A model generated the notes under the pieces. The model saw nothing but the letters and a program-made list of their open reading frames with translations, ran no database searches and was not told the origin of the DNA. Made by a program: the position numbers and the translations under genes. Of a stretch of 14,238 nt of DNA, positions 6,768 to 14,238 are shown one piece after another. The stretch comes from an uncultured Solobacterium sp. GTDB taxonomy: Bacteria > Bacillota_I > Bacilli_A > Erysipelotrichales > Erysipelotrichaceae. The DNA lies in contig CALHUY010000059.1 of NCBI GenBank assembly GCA_938039295.1, forward strand, positions 1 through 14,238, given 5' to 3'. Every line of letters begins with the position of its first letter. The first letter of the stretch is position 1.

Positions 6768-8182
6768 TATTTCACCTCCGTCTGCAAATCCCTTAAACCT
6801 GTAATATTTTCAATTGCCTTTGCAATTGTAAACATTGTACTCTCTTGCCATGCAGGGCATGTCAGGTTTACACCAATTGGACAACCCTCTTCAAATCCCA
6901 TTGGGACTGTCATCGATGGATCACCTGAGAAGTTTGCCATTGCCATGTAATTTTCTGCTACTAAGTAGTCAGTTGATAATTTATCGTCATTATTCTGTGC
7001 ATCGATAAATGGTGCGATTGTTCCACTGGCTGGAGCGAGAATGCAATCATATTCCTGAAAGCATTCTTTCATCGCATTGACAATCAAGCGTCTAACCTTC
7101 TGTGCTTTACGGAAGATACGCTCTTGATTAGCTTCAAATAAACCATATGATCCAATGACAAATCTTCTACGAATCAAAGGTCCAAAACCCTTTGTACGTG
7201 AGTTTGTCATGATTTCCTGCATATCTGCACCATCTTCACGCACACCAAAACGAATACCGTCTAGGTTAGAGTGATTGGAAGCTGCTTCACAGTTAGCGAT
7301 TGTGTAGTACGTAGGCAAGATTGCACGCATGAGCTTATCATCAAAGTGATACATATCTACCACAGCACCTGCAGCCTTTAGCTTATCTACAAGTTCATTA
7401 AACATCTTCACTGTCTCTGGATTCGATACGCTATCGATGACATTGCCAAGTATCGCAATCTTCTTACCTTGGATACTATCATTGAGTGCTTCTGTGTAAT
7501 GTTCAACTGGACGATTTGAAGAAGTAACATCTAAATCATCACGTCCTGCTAGTACTTCTAATGTAATGCATGCATCTTCAACTGATCTTGTAAAGTAGCC
7601 TACATGGTCTAATGAAGATGCGTAAGGAATAATACCGTAACGGCTGATTCTACCGTATGTTGGTTTTACACCAACGACACCGCAATACGATGCAGGTTTT
7701 CTTACAGAGTCCCCTGTATCGGAACCGATTGCCATTGGTACAACACCTGCTGCTACAAGTGCTGCTGAACCACCAGAGGATCCACCTGTCATACGACGTG
7801 TATCCCATGGGTTGTGTGCTGCACCTGTAAAGCATGTTAAGTTTGTGCCACCCATCGCAAGTTCATCCATGGATGCCTTTGCGATACATACTGCACCTGC
7901 TTCACGCAATTTCTTTGTGATTGTCGCATCATAGATTGGAAAGTAGTTAGAGAGAATACGTGAACCTGCAGTTGTACGAATTCCCTTTGTATTTACGTTA
8001 TCTTTAATTGCGATTGGAACACCATGCAGTAAACCACCTTCTGGTAGTTGTGCTAATTGATCCTTTGGATCAACAAATGTGATGACTGCGTTTAGTTTAT
8101 CTTGTAATTCCTGTGCTTTTGCGTAAGCCTCTTCACAGCGAGCAGTAATATCTGCTGGATGATTTACCATATCTTTAATCAT
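6767..8182 (-). CDS. gatA: Asp-tRNA(Asn)/Glu-tRNA(Gln) amidotransferase subunit A
   Basis: This 471-residue amidase-signature enzyme hydrolyses glutamine and passes ammonia to GatB. The Ser-cisSer-Lys triad can be placed: K60 in VPIAIKDN, the cis-Ser in GGSSGGS (133-139), and the nucleophile S158 in GSDTGDSVRKPAS. The last motif is normally written GSDTGGSIRQPA, so the Gly before the nucleophile is Asp157 here. Other family marks are HGVPIAIKDNVNTKG (53-67), MTGGSSGGSAALVAAG and GVKPTYGRISRYG (171-183). Slightly shorter than the usual 480-490 residues but complete. It starts at an ATG overlapping the gatC stop by one base, with GGTGG upstream, so translation of the two should be coupled and keep GatCAB in equal amounts. 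Confidence 0.97.
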   Translation of the reverse strand: MIKDMVNHPADITARCEEAYAKAQELQDKLNAVITFVDPKDQLAQLPEGGLLHGVPIAIKDNVNTKGIRTTAGSRILSNYFPIYDATITKKLREAGAVCIAKASMDELAMGGTNLTCFTGAAHNPWDTRRMTGGSSGGSAALVAAGVVPMAIGSDTGDSVRKPASYCGVVGVKPTYGRISRYGIIPYASSLDHVGYFTRSVEDACITLEVLAGRDDLDVTSSNRPVEHYTEALNDSIQGKKIAILGNVIDSVSNPETVKMFNELVDKLKAAGAVVDMYHFDDKLMRAILPTYYTIANCEAASNHSNLDGIRFGVREDGADMQEIMTNSRTKGFGPLIRRRFVIGSYGLFEANQERIFRKAQKVRRLIVNAMKECFQEYDCILAPASGTIAPFIDAQNNDDKLSTDYLVAENYMAMANFSGDPSMTVPMGFEEGCPIGVNLTCPAWQESTMFTIAKAIENITGLRDLQTEVK

Positions 8183-8478
8183 TACTTCACCACCTTTGGC
8201 AGAACAAAATGTCCTTCCAATTTCTTCGTTACATTTCTCATCGCATCATCTTGAGAGATCACATGATCTGGCTCATCATGACGGATGTATGTTGTTGGTT
8301 CTTCAAACGGATAAATCATTTCCTCTACACCGTCTGTATCAATTTCTTCCATAATCGCAAACTGCTTTTCTAACGTGCCAAACTCACTCACTAGTTCGTC
8401 TGCTTCTTCGTCTGATATGTTAAACATCAGTTGATTTGCTAACTTTTGGAAGTATTCTCTATCTTTGTTTTCTACCAT
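8182..8478 (-). CDS. gatC: Asp-tRNA(Asn)/Glu-tRNA(Gln) amidotransferase subunit C
   Basis: A 98-residue protein with the usual GatC plan: an N-terminal helical part (YFQKLANQLMFNISDEEADE; cf. the A..L.L..SeeE pattern of the family), followed by an extended stretch with the DTDGVEEM and RHDEPD motifs (44-51 and 68-73) that wraps around the GatA-GatB interface and stabilises the complex. It is the first gene of the gatCAB set and follows ligA by 61 bases. GAGGT lies about eight bases before the ATG, and a good promoter lies in the gap. The stop TAA shares a base with the gatA ATG. Confidence 0.93.
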   Translation of the reverse strand: MVENKDREYFQKLANQLMFNISDEEADELVSEFGTLEKQFAIMEEIDTDGVEEMIYPFEEPTTYIRHDEPDHVISQDDAMRNVTKKLEGHFVLPKVVK

Positions 8479-8505
8479 GATTTATACCTCGTTTCTCGCT
8501 GATAT

Positions 8506-8534
8506 ATTTTAGCGTTAAATAGCGATTTTATCAA
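8506..8534 (-). promoter_or_regulatory. SigmaA-type promoter for gatCAB
   Basis: On the minus strand TTGATA (8529-8534) and TAAAAT (8506-8511) are separated by exactly 17 bases. The box at 8529 begins only five bases after the ligA stop codon. The predicted start near 8499 gives a leader of about 20 bases that contains the GAGGT ribosome site. gatCAB can therefore be transcribed independently of pcrA-ligA. Confidence 0.65.
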
Positions 8535-8539
8535 TGTTA

Positions 8540-10516
8540 TCAATCCTTTACAAAACGGGCAATAAACTCTTCTTCCGAAAGAATTGGAATGTTGAGTTGT
8601 TTTGCTTTTGTATTTTTGGATGATGACGAAGTCACATCGTTATTAATTAGATAATTGGTTGATTTGGATACAGAACCTGTTACCTTACCACCCTGTGATT
8701 CAATATAGGCCTTTAGCTCATTACGATTTGCGTAATGATGTACATCCCCTGTCACAACAAAGGTTAGTCCTTCACAAAGATTACCACTTGCGACTGTATT
8801 GGAACGTTGTACGGTAATTTCATCTAACAGGTCTTCAAGTTGTGTGATATTTTCTGGATCTTTGCACCAACTCACAAAGGCATTGGACTTTTCTGGTCCG
8901 ATTCCATCAATGGAACTAAATACCTCTGTTGTCTCTGTATTTCTTGCGATATCAATTAACTCTCTAAATGGATAAACAGAGAGTAAGCGTTTTGCGACAT
9001 CCTTGCCAATCAAAGGAATATTAAGGGCATAGACAAGTTTAGCCTCATCAATTTCTCTTGCTTTATCAATGGAATTCATAATATTCGCTGCAGACTTTTC
9101 GCCAAATCCTTCTAGTTCTGTTATTTCTTCACGATGTCTAGACAAGCGGAAGATGTCACCATTCTTTGTAATCCAGCCTTCGTTGATAAACCTTGCTAGT
9201 GTTTGCTCTGAGATACCATCGATATCCATACCTGCCTTTGACACAAAACGATTGAATTTCTTAAGTTTCTTAGCAGGGCAACTAGGATTTGTACACTTGA
9301 GGGTTTCTGTTCCTCGCTCACTCATATCTACGACTGTTTCACTATGACAAACAGGACAAGTTTCTGGAATATGGAATTCTCCTACTGCCTGTTTAACACG
9401 AATGACCTTTGGAATAATCTTATTTGCCTTGATGACTTCCAGTTCACTACCTGCATCTCCAATCCCTAAACGTTTACATTCACTAATATTGCAAAGAGAT
9501 GCACGTTTGACGGTTGTACCTTCAATTTCTACTGGAGTAAAAACTGCTACTGGTGTAATGGTAGATGCTGCACAAGACCACTCGATATGTTCGAGTTTGG
9601 ATAGTACTGATTCATCTTGCCACTTAAACGCAAAACCGGCTCTAGTCGCATGGTGCCCTGTTACAGAACCACCTGACGCATATTCTGTATCATCATAGAC
9701 AACAACTAACCCATCCACTGGATATGGATTGATTGCGTTTGTAACCTTCTTTGTAAACCGGTCAATTTCTGCGTTGATATTTGCAAGTGTTGGATGTTTT
9801 ACACACTCACGTTCAACAACTTGAAAACCTAGCTTCTCCATATAGTCCATGCGTTTACCCCAAGAAGTAATTTCCTCTTCTGTGTATACAAGTGTAAATG
9901 GAATCCAATGGATTTGACGTTTCTTCACTTCTTCGATATCTTTCAGGGTTAATGAACCTGACGCAAGATTTCTTGGGTTTGCGTAATCTTCGCCAGACTC
10001 CATTACGAAGCGATTAAAGTCTTCGTATGAAATCACCGCTTCACCACGGATAACAAGATGTCCCTTTTCAGAGATTGTCTGTGGAATCCCTTGGATTGCG
10101 GAGGACAAATGGGTAATATTTGTACCAACATGGCCATCTCCACGGGTAACGACTTTACTTAACTTGCCATCATCATATGTCACAACAAGTGTTAAACCAT
10201 CTAGTTTCCATGAAATCCAGATAGGCTTTCCTTCTGCCCACTTTTCAACCTCTTCTGGCTTCTTTGTTTTCGCAAGTGATAAAGCCAAGAATTCATGGGC
10301 CTCTTTTTGGCCTGCGGTATGGTCACTAGAGACTTTCATTGTTGGAGAGTCTTCTAACACAATACCTGTTTCTTCTTCTAATTTTTTCAGACGATCAAAT
10401 AAGGCATCCCATTCATAGTCTGTCATCTGTTCTGCCTTACCATCATAGTATGCATCAGCTGCTTGATTTAACTGTGCGACCATCTGTCGCATAAGTTCTA
10501 ATTTATCTTCGCTCAT
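8540..10516 (-). CDS. ligA: NAD-dependent DNA ligase (divergent LigA)
   Basis: This 658-residue enzyme seals nicks in replication and repair using NAD+. Domains in order: Ia domain with AYYDGKAEQMTDYEWDALF (22-40); adenylation domain with the nucleophile K104 in KLDG (104-107), TRGDG (124-128), RGEA (157-160) and ANPRNLASGS (179-188); OB fold (about 312-380); a Zn finger with C387, C390, C408 and C413; a helix-hairpin-helix region (about 430-550); and a C-terminal BRCT domain (about 578-656). Motif IV reads DGLVVVYDD (268-276), with Val273 where most LigA have Lys (DGVV(I/V)K). Motif V Lys is kept (K298 in AFKW). Several blocks deviate from textbook LigA, as in a divergent Bacillota subgroup I recall. 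It starts one base after the pcrA stop, with AAGGAG inside pcrA, so the two are translationally coupled. Confidence 0.95.
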   Translation of the reverse strand: MSEDKLELMRQMVAQLNQAADAYYDGKAEQMTDYEWDALFDRLKKLEEETGIVLEDSPTMKVSSDHTAGQKEAHEFLALSLAKTKKPEEVEKWAEGKPIWISWKLDGLTLVVTYDDGKLSKVVTRGDGHVGTNITHLSSAIQGIPQTISEKGHLVIRGEAVISYEDFNRFVMESGEDYANPRNLASGSLTLKDIEEVKKRQIHWIPFTLVYTEEEITSWGKRMDYMEKLGFQVVERECVKHPTLANINAEIDRFTKKVTNAINPYPVDGLVVVYDDTEYASGGSVTGHHATRAGFAFKWQDESVLSKLEHIEWSCAASTITPVAVFTPVEIEGTTVKRASLCNISECKRLGIGDAGSELEVIKANKIIPKVIRVKQAVGEFHIPETCPVCHSETVVDMSERGTETLKCTNPSCPAKKLKKFNRFVSKAGMDIDGISEQTLARFINEGWITKNGDIFRLSRHREEITELEGFGEKSAANIMNSIDKAREIDEAKLVYALNIPLIGKDVAKRLLSVYPFRELIDIARNTETTEVFSSIDGIGPEKSNAFVSWCKDPENITQLEDLLDEITVQRSNTVASGNLCEGLTFVVTGDVHHYANRNELKAYIESQGGKVTGSVSKSTNYLINNDVTSSSSKNTKAKQLNIPILSEEEFIARFVKD

Positions 10517-10517
10517 G

Positions 10518-12695
10518 TTAACTCCTTAAATCTGTCTTTTTCTTAATACTCGGATGTCCTGCCGCAACCTTTTTAACTCCAAATGGATATGGGAATGCGA
10601 TTTCCGCAATCTCATTTTTGATACTGATAACTAAGCCTTCACCAAACTTTGCATGAATGACTGTATCACCCTTCTTTAATCCTGAAGGTTTTGCCTTTGC
10701 CATCTGTTGTGTAAAGGAAGAAGCACTATTATCAAATAATCTTTCTGATAAACGAACATCTTTTTGTGCATTTCCTGCATGCATACCTGAACCTAAATGT
10801 TCAATGTATTCTGCATCAATTTCTTCGATGAAGCGGGATGTTGTACGTACACGCTGCAGAATCATTGAGAATCCACCTGCTTCTGTTAGATAGAGTTTAT
10901 TTCTAGCTCTTGTAAATGCAACATACGCAAGACGTCTTTCTTCTTCCACACCACGATGACTTTCATTCACTGCTCGCTCATTTGGGAAGATACCTTCATT
11001 CATATCTGAAATAAACACAGTATCAAATTCCAAACCTTTAGCCGCATGGACTGTCATTAACTGCACAAAGTCACTTGCCAGTGTCTCTTCACGGTCACCA
11101 TAAAGGGATACTAACTGTAAGTATTCATCTAATGTACTTTCTGGATATGTCTCAGAGAATTCTTTAACGTCATCAATTAATTCTTTTAAGTTTTCAATGC
11201 GATCTTGTTCCTTAGCTTCAGTTAACATCGCACGATAGCCACTTTCTTCAATGATTTGTTCAAACAGTTTAAAGATTTCAATCTCACCACTATTTGCACG
11301 TTTACGCCATGATTCAACCATGTTTACAAAGTTCTCCATAGTTGTTAACATCTTGCCACTAAATAGAGAAGTATCTTTCAATACTTCATACATGGAAGTG
11401 TTTCTTGCGCGTGCAGTTTCCACAATTAAATCCATCGTCTTATTACCAACTCCACGCTTTGGACGATTGAGGATACGTTGTAATGCAAGATCATCTGCTG
11501 TTGTTACCATACGTAGGTAACATAGCGCATCCTTAACTTCCTGACGTTCATAGAAGCGTGTACCGCCATAGATGATGTATGGAATTCTTTCATCGAGCAG
11601 AGCTTTTTCTAAGGAACGAGATAGGTAGTTGGAACGATATAAAATCGCAATGTCATGATAACTCTTGCCTTCACGATGTAAACTAGAAATCTTCCCTGCA
11701 ATCCAAGCTGCTTGATATTCATCACTCGCAGCAGAATAATGGGTAATCTTTTCATCGCTATGACGATTGGTAAAGAGTTCTTTATCCACACGATATTTAT
11801 TATTTTTGATAACGGAGTTTGCGCCATTGAGGATTGCCTCAACAGAACGATAGTTTTCATTTAAAATGATTGTTTTCGCTTGTGGATAATCCTTAGTAAA
11901 GTTCATGATGATATTTACATCCGCACCACGCCATGTATAGATTGTCTGGTCTGGATCACCTACTACAAGTAAGTGGTTCATAGGTCCTGTTAATTGGTTG
12001 ATTAACTCATACTGTTTCTTATCAATATCTTGGAACTCATCTACCAAGATATAACTAAAATGTCTTTGCCACTTTTCTAAGATTTCTGGGTATTTTGCAA
12101 ACATGCGTACAGTCCATAAAATCAAATCATCAAAGTCTAACGCATATAAATCTCTTTGACGCTTATCATAGAACGCATATATCTCTGCCTTTACTTTATC
12201 CGCATGATAATCACCAGCTAAAACTAGCGCTCTTTCTGGTGTAATATCTGCTGTTTTATTATTGGCAATGTAGTCTAACATAGAACTATAGGAATATGTT
12301 GTCGCATCAATTCCTTGTAACTTGTAAGCTTCCTTGAGTACAGACTTTTGGTCTTCTGTATCCATGATAGTAAAGTTACGTGGATATCCCATCGCAATAA
12401 TATCTTCGCGTAGAATACGTACACACAAGGAGTGGATCGTACTTACCCATGGTGCACTTGTCTGACTAGCAAGCATATTACGAACACGCTCTTTCATTTC
12501 ATTAGCTGCTTTATTGGTAAATGTAATCGCCAAAATCTTCGTTGGCCAAACATTTTCATCTTCAATCAAATGCACAATGCGCATTGTTAAAACTCTCGTC
12601 TTACCAGAACCTGCACCCGCAATAATTCTGAGGTACTTTTCTTTGGATAAGACTGCATCTTTTTGGTTTTCATTTAAACTATTTATATCAATCAT
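10518..12695 (-). CDS. pcrA: ATP-dependent DNA helicase PcrA (UvrD/Rep family)
   Basis: A 725-residue superfamily 1A 3'-5' helicase for nucleotide excision repair, replication restart and removal of RecA filaments. Motifs: Q-motif LNENQKDAV (7-15), Walker A AGAGSGKT (26-33), LAITFTNKAANEM (55-67), DEFQD (219-223), GDPDQTIYTWRGA (246-258), NENYRS (279-284), then further on LMTVHAAKGLEFDTVFI and EERRLAYVAFTRAR. The C-terminal part (GLKKGDTVIHAKFGEGLV onward) is the Tudor-like domain PcrA uses to bind RNA polymerase. The ATG at 12695 is chosen because GGAG (12705-12708) lies nine bases upstream and homology begins there. The frame stays open to 12896, but that would overlap the divergent gene and adds no family-like sequence. 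A second ATG at 12719 has a poorer site. First gene of the leftward cluster. Confidence 0.96.
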   Translation of the reverse strand: MIDINSLNENQKDAVLSKEKYLRIIAGAGSGKTRVLTMRIVHLIEDENVWPTKILAITFTNKAANEMKERVRNMLASQTSAPWVSTIHSLCVRILREDIIAMGYPRNFTIMDTEDQKSVLKEAYKLQGIDATTYSYSSMLDYIANNKTADITPERALVLAGDYHADKVKAEIYAFYDKRQRDLYALDFDDLILWTVRMFAKYPEILEKWQRHFSYILVDEFQDIDKKQYELINQLTGPMNHLLVVGDPDQTIYTWRGADVNIIMNFTKDYPQAKTIILNENYRSVEAILNGANSVIKNNKYRVDKELFTNRHSDEKITHYSAASDEYQAAWIAGKISSLHREGKSYHDIAILYRSNYLSRSLEKALLDERIPYIIYGGTRFYERQEVKDALCYLRMVTTADDLALQRILNRPKRGVGNKTMDLIVETARARNTSMYEVLKDTSLFSGKMLTTMENFVNMVESWRKRANSGEIEIFKLFEQIIEESGYRAMLTEAKEQDRIENLKELIDDVKEFSETYPESTLDEYLQLVSLYGDREETLASDFVQLMTVHAAKGLEFDTVFISDMNEGIFPNERAVNESHRGVEEERRLAYVAFTRARNKLYLTEAGGFSMILQRVRTTSRFIEEIDAEYIEHLGSGMHAGNAQKDVRLSERLFDNSASSFTQQMAKAKPSGLKKGDTVIHAKFGEGLVISIKNEIAEIAFPYPFGVKKVAAGHPSIKKKTDLRS

Positions 12696-12704
12696 CACTA
12701 CACA

Positions 12705-12708
12705 CTCC
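12705..12708 (-). promoter_or_regulatory. Shine-Dalgarno site deciding the pcrA start
   Basis: GGAG on the minus strand is nine bases before the ATG at 12693-12695. The alternative ATG at 12717-12719 has only a weak GAAG, and the longer open frame has no support. Confidence 0.65.
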
Positions 12709-12725
12709 ACATTCTGCATTACTTC

Positions 12726-12740
12726 ATTTTGATTCAAAAT
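12726..12740. repeat. 15-bp palindrome in the pcrA leader
   Basis: ATTTTGATTCAAAAT is a perfect 7-bp inverted repeat around a central T. It lies between the predicted pcrA transcription start and its ribosome site. It is AT-rich, so chance is possible; an operator is the other reading. Confidence 0.3.
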
Positions 12741-12774
12741 AATATTTTCGGTGAATCTATTTCCCGTAGGTTCT

Positions 12775-12783
12775 ATTATACCA
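12775..12783 (-). promoter_or_regulatory. Extended -10 promoter for pcrA
   Basis: The minus strand reads TGGTATAAT, a consensus -10 with TGn extension. No -35 consensus is found at 17 bases; that place is taken by the palindrome at 12791-12803. The predicted start near 12768 gives a 5' leader of about 73 bases. Confidence 0.65.
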
Positions 12784-12790
12784 TTGACTA

Positions 12791-12803
12791 CCCTCAATGA
12801 GGG
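12791..12803. repeat. 13-bp palindrome over the pcrA -35 region
   Basis: CCCTCAATGAGGG is a perfect 6-bp inverted repeat around one central base. It overlaps the position where the pcrA -35 would lie (12798-12803). It could be a regulator binding site. It does not match the Bacillota LexA box. Confidence 0.4.
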
Positions 12804-12867
12804 GCTGTAGCACAATGTAAATATATTATTTTCTTTTCTGAAACCCCTAAGGAAAGCGTGCAGTTCA

Positions 12868-12876
12868 TGGTATAAT
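12868..12876 (+). promoter_or_regulatory. Extended -10 promoter for the methyltransferase-pseudouridine synthase operon
   Basis: The plus strand reads TGGTATAAT with no clear -35. Transcription would begin near 12883, only about 12 bases before the ATG, with the AGAGG ribosome site (12883-12887) at the very 5' end of the message. Confidence 0.65.
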
Positions 12877-12894
12877 GAGCAAAGAGGTAACCCC

Positions 12895-13773
12895 ATGTCA
12901 AGAATAGCAAATCAATGGAAAGATTATACCTGCTTTGATGCAGGAAATGGCGAGAAATTAGAGCAGTGGAAAGGTATCGTTTTAAGACGTCCAGACCCAC
13001 AAGCAATCTGGCCAGCAAAGCAGAATACAAGTCTATGGCAAGATACAGATGCCATTTATCATCGCTCTGATAAAGGTGGTGGTCATTGGGAGTATCGCAA
13101 GAAACTTCCAGAGTCATGGACTATCAATTATAAAGATCTTACTTTTAAGGTATCCCCAACTGGTTTTAAACACACTGGCTTATTTCCTGAACAAGCAGTG
13201 AACTGGGATTGGATGTCTGATCTAATCAAGAAATATCCAAATGAAGAGATTCGTGTTCTTAATCTTTTTGCCTATACTGGTGGAGCTACCATGGCTTGTG
13301 CTAAAGCCGGTGCTGCAGAAGTTGTACACGTCGATGCATCAAAAGGTATGGTACAATGGGCAAAAGAAAATCGTGACTTGTGTGGTCTTCAAAATAATAA
13401 AATTCGTTTTATCGTTGATGATTGCTTGAAGTTCGTTGAACGCGAAAAGCGCCGTGGACATACCTATCATGGTATCCTAATGGATCCACCTTCCTATGGA
13501 AGAGGTCCAAATGGTGAGATGTGGAAGTTTGAAAAAGAAGTCACAAAGTTAATCCAAGCTTGTGCAGAAATCCTTGATAAAGACGCATTGTTCTTCTTAA
13601 TCAATAGCTATACAACTGGTTTTTCTTCCATCGTTTTAGATAACACACTGCGCACGATGATCTTGCCAGATCATCCAAATGGTATTGTGGAAACAGGTGA
13701 AATTGCCCTACCAATCGCAAATCGTGATTTACTACTCCCATGCGGAATCTATGGCAGTTGGCAGAGAAAATGA
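12895..13773 (+). CDS. Class I SAM-dependent methyltransferase, RlmI/RlmK-related (probably rRNA)
   Basis: A 292-residue protein of the Methyltrans_SAM type (related to the catalytic half of RlmI, COG1092-like, but without the N-terminal PUA domain). Residues 1-90 form a beta-rich N-terminal part, with WEYRKKLPESW at 65-75. The SAM-binding loop is NLFAYTGG (123-130), the acidic residue binding the SAM ribose is probably D147 (VHVDASK), and the catalytic-type motif is DPPSYGRG (197-204). This DPPSY form points to a nucleic-acid methylase, with RNA more likely than DNA because the next gene is a pseudouridine synthase. The exact target is unknown. AGAGG stands about seven bases before the ATG. 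The stop TGA overlaps the next start as ATGA. It is transcribed away from pcrA from its own promoter. Confidence 0.88.
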   Translation: MSRIANQWKDYTCFDAGNGEKLEQWKGIVLRRPDPQAIWPAKQNTSLWQDTDAIYHRSDKGGGHWEYRKKLPESWTINYKDLTFKVSPTGFKHTGLFPEQAVNWDWMSDLIKKYPNEEIRVLNLFAYTGGATMACAKAGAAEVVHVDASKGMVQWAKENRDLCGLQNNKIRFIVDDCLKFVEREKRRGHTYHGILMDPPSYGRGPNGEMWKFEKEVTKLIQACAEILDKDALFFLINSYTTGFSSIVLDNTLRTMILPDHPNGIVETGEIALPIANRDLLLPCGIYGSWQRK

Positions 13774-14238
13774 TTAACGTCCTCTACGAAGATAACCACG
13801 TCTTATGCGTGGAAAAGCCAATCAATATTCCCGTCATGGAAGATGATTCTCACGACATGGATTTATTAACCATGTGCAAAGAATATCTCAAAGAGAAATA
13901 TCAAAAACCAGGTAACGTATATTGTGGTCTAGTACATCGTTTAGATCGTCCTGTTGGTGGTGTCATGGTATTTGCGAAAACCTCCAAAGCAGCTGCACGT
14001 TTATCCGAGTCTGTTCGAACACACCAATTAAAGAAAGAATACCTCGCAATTCTCGACGGTATTCCTACAAAGCAGAGTGATATATTAGAAGATTATCTAT
14101 CCAAGGACACCCGTACCAATACTGTTAGTGTAACTGACACAAAACATGGCAAGAAATGTCATCTATCCTACGAAGTCATTGGTCAAAAAGGAAGACAATC
14201 CCTTGTACACATCATACTAGGTACAGGTCGATCACATC
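13770..14238 (+). CDS. RluA-family pseudouridine synthase (3' end beyond the window)
   Basis: The first 156 residues of a gene that runs off the window. It opens MINVLYEDNHVLCVEKP, the usual start of RluA-type synthases that lack an S4 domain. The catalytic Asp is D59 in VHRLDRPVGG (55-64), the variant of HRLDRxTSG found in a common RluA subgroup, and the last residues, GTGRSH, start the conserved (T/Q)GRxHQIR block. It isomerises uridine to pseudouridine in rRNA or tRNA; which position cannot be said. The ATG overlaps the stop of the methyltransferase (ATGA), so the two are translationally coupled and likely form an RNA-modification operon. The stop codon is not in the window. Confidence 0.9.
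   Translation, partial: MINVLYEDNHVLCVEKPINIPVMEDDSHDMDLLTMCKEYLKEKYQKPGNVYCGLVHRLDRPVGGVMVFAKTSKAAARLSESVRTHQLKKEYLAILDGIPTKQSDILEDYLSKDTRTNTVSVTDTKHGKKCHLSYEVIGQKGRQSLVHIILGTGRSH

Noticed and set aside
7650..7835. Minus-strand frame inside gatA
   Set aside because: It is an out-of-frame shadow of the conserved amidase-signature region, with Cys/Trp-rich noise composition.
12696..12896. N-terminal extension of pcrA (67 more residues in an open frame)
   Set aside because: It contains the pcrA and methyltransferase promoters, overlaps the divergent gene, and its sequence does not look like helicase; the GGAG site at 12705 supports the start at 12695.
12794..13117. Minus-strand open frame of 107 codons opposite the methyltransferase
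   Set aside because: It is antisense to a clear gene, has no family features, and crosses the divergent promoter.
1..14238. Mollicute-type code with TGA as tryptophan
   Set aside because: TGA ends the effector, ligA and the methyltransferase at the expected protein ends, and tryptophan is written TGG in conserved places.

Overview
The window reads as chromosome of a low-GC Bacillota bacterium, most likely Erysipelotrichia or a close relative. This rests on protein style, the gene order pcrA-ligA-gatCAB-rlmD, Shine-Dalgarno sites of the GGAGG type, and normal use of TGA as stop (ligA and the methyltransferase both end in TGA), which argues against Mollicutes with a reassigned code. The lineage is inferred from recall, not from a search.

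The left end (about 1-3050, minus strand) is an AT-rich accessory operon of three tightly packed genes. In transcription order they are a nuclease-like effector, a small middle component and a DUF2326 ATPase with a long coiled coil. Together they match an ABC-three-component (ABC-3C) system, a family predicted from comparative genomics to act in biological conflict such as phage or plasmid defence. The operon has its own extended -10 promoter and ends in a strong 15-bp stem terminator. It sits directly downstream of the housekeeping gene rlmD, which suggests an inserted cassette.

The centre (3216-12695, minus strand) is a housekeeping cluster transcribed right to left: pcrA (DNA helicase), ligA (NAD-dependent ligase), gatC-gatA-gatB (tRNA-dependent amidotransferase), an unrecognised membrane-anchored protein, and rlmD (23S rRNA m5U methyltransferase). 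Coupling is tight: pcrA and ligA are one base apart, and gatC/gatA and gatA/gatB overlap by one base as TAATG. gatC has a well-formed promoter of its own, and a terminator-like hairpin separates the membrane protein from rlmD. The backbone resembles the pcrA-ligA-gatCAB-rlmCD region known in Bacillus, with an unrelated membrane protein where Bacillus has dgkB.

The right end (12895-14238, plus strand) is a divergent operon for RNA modification: a class I SAM-dependent methyltransferase overlapping (ATGA) a RluA-type pseudouridine synthase that runs off the window. The roughly 200-bp divergent region carries two back-to-back extended -10 promoters and two palindromes.

The ABC-3C operon is the main non-housekeeping system. 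It belongs to a predicted class, so the class is not new, although this instance may be uncharacterised. No CRISPR array, tRNA, rRNA, insertion sequence or integrase was seen.
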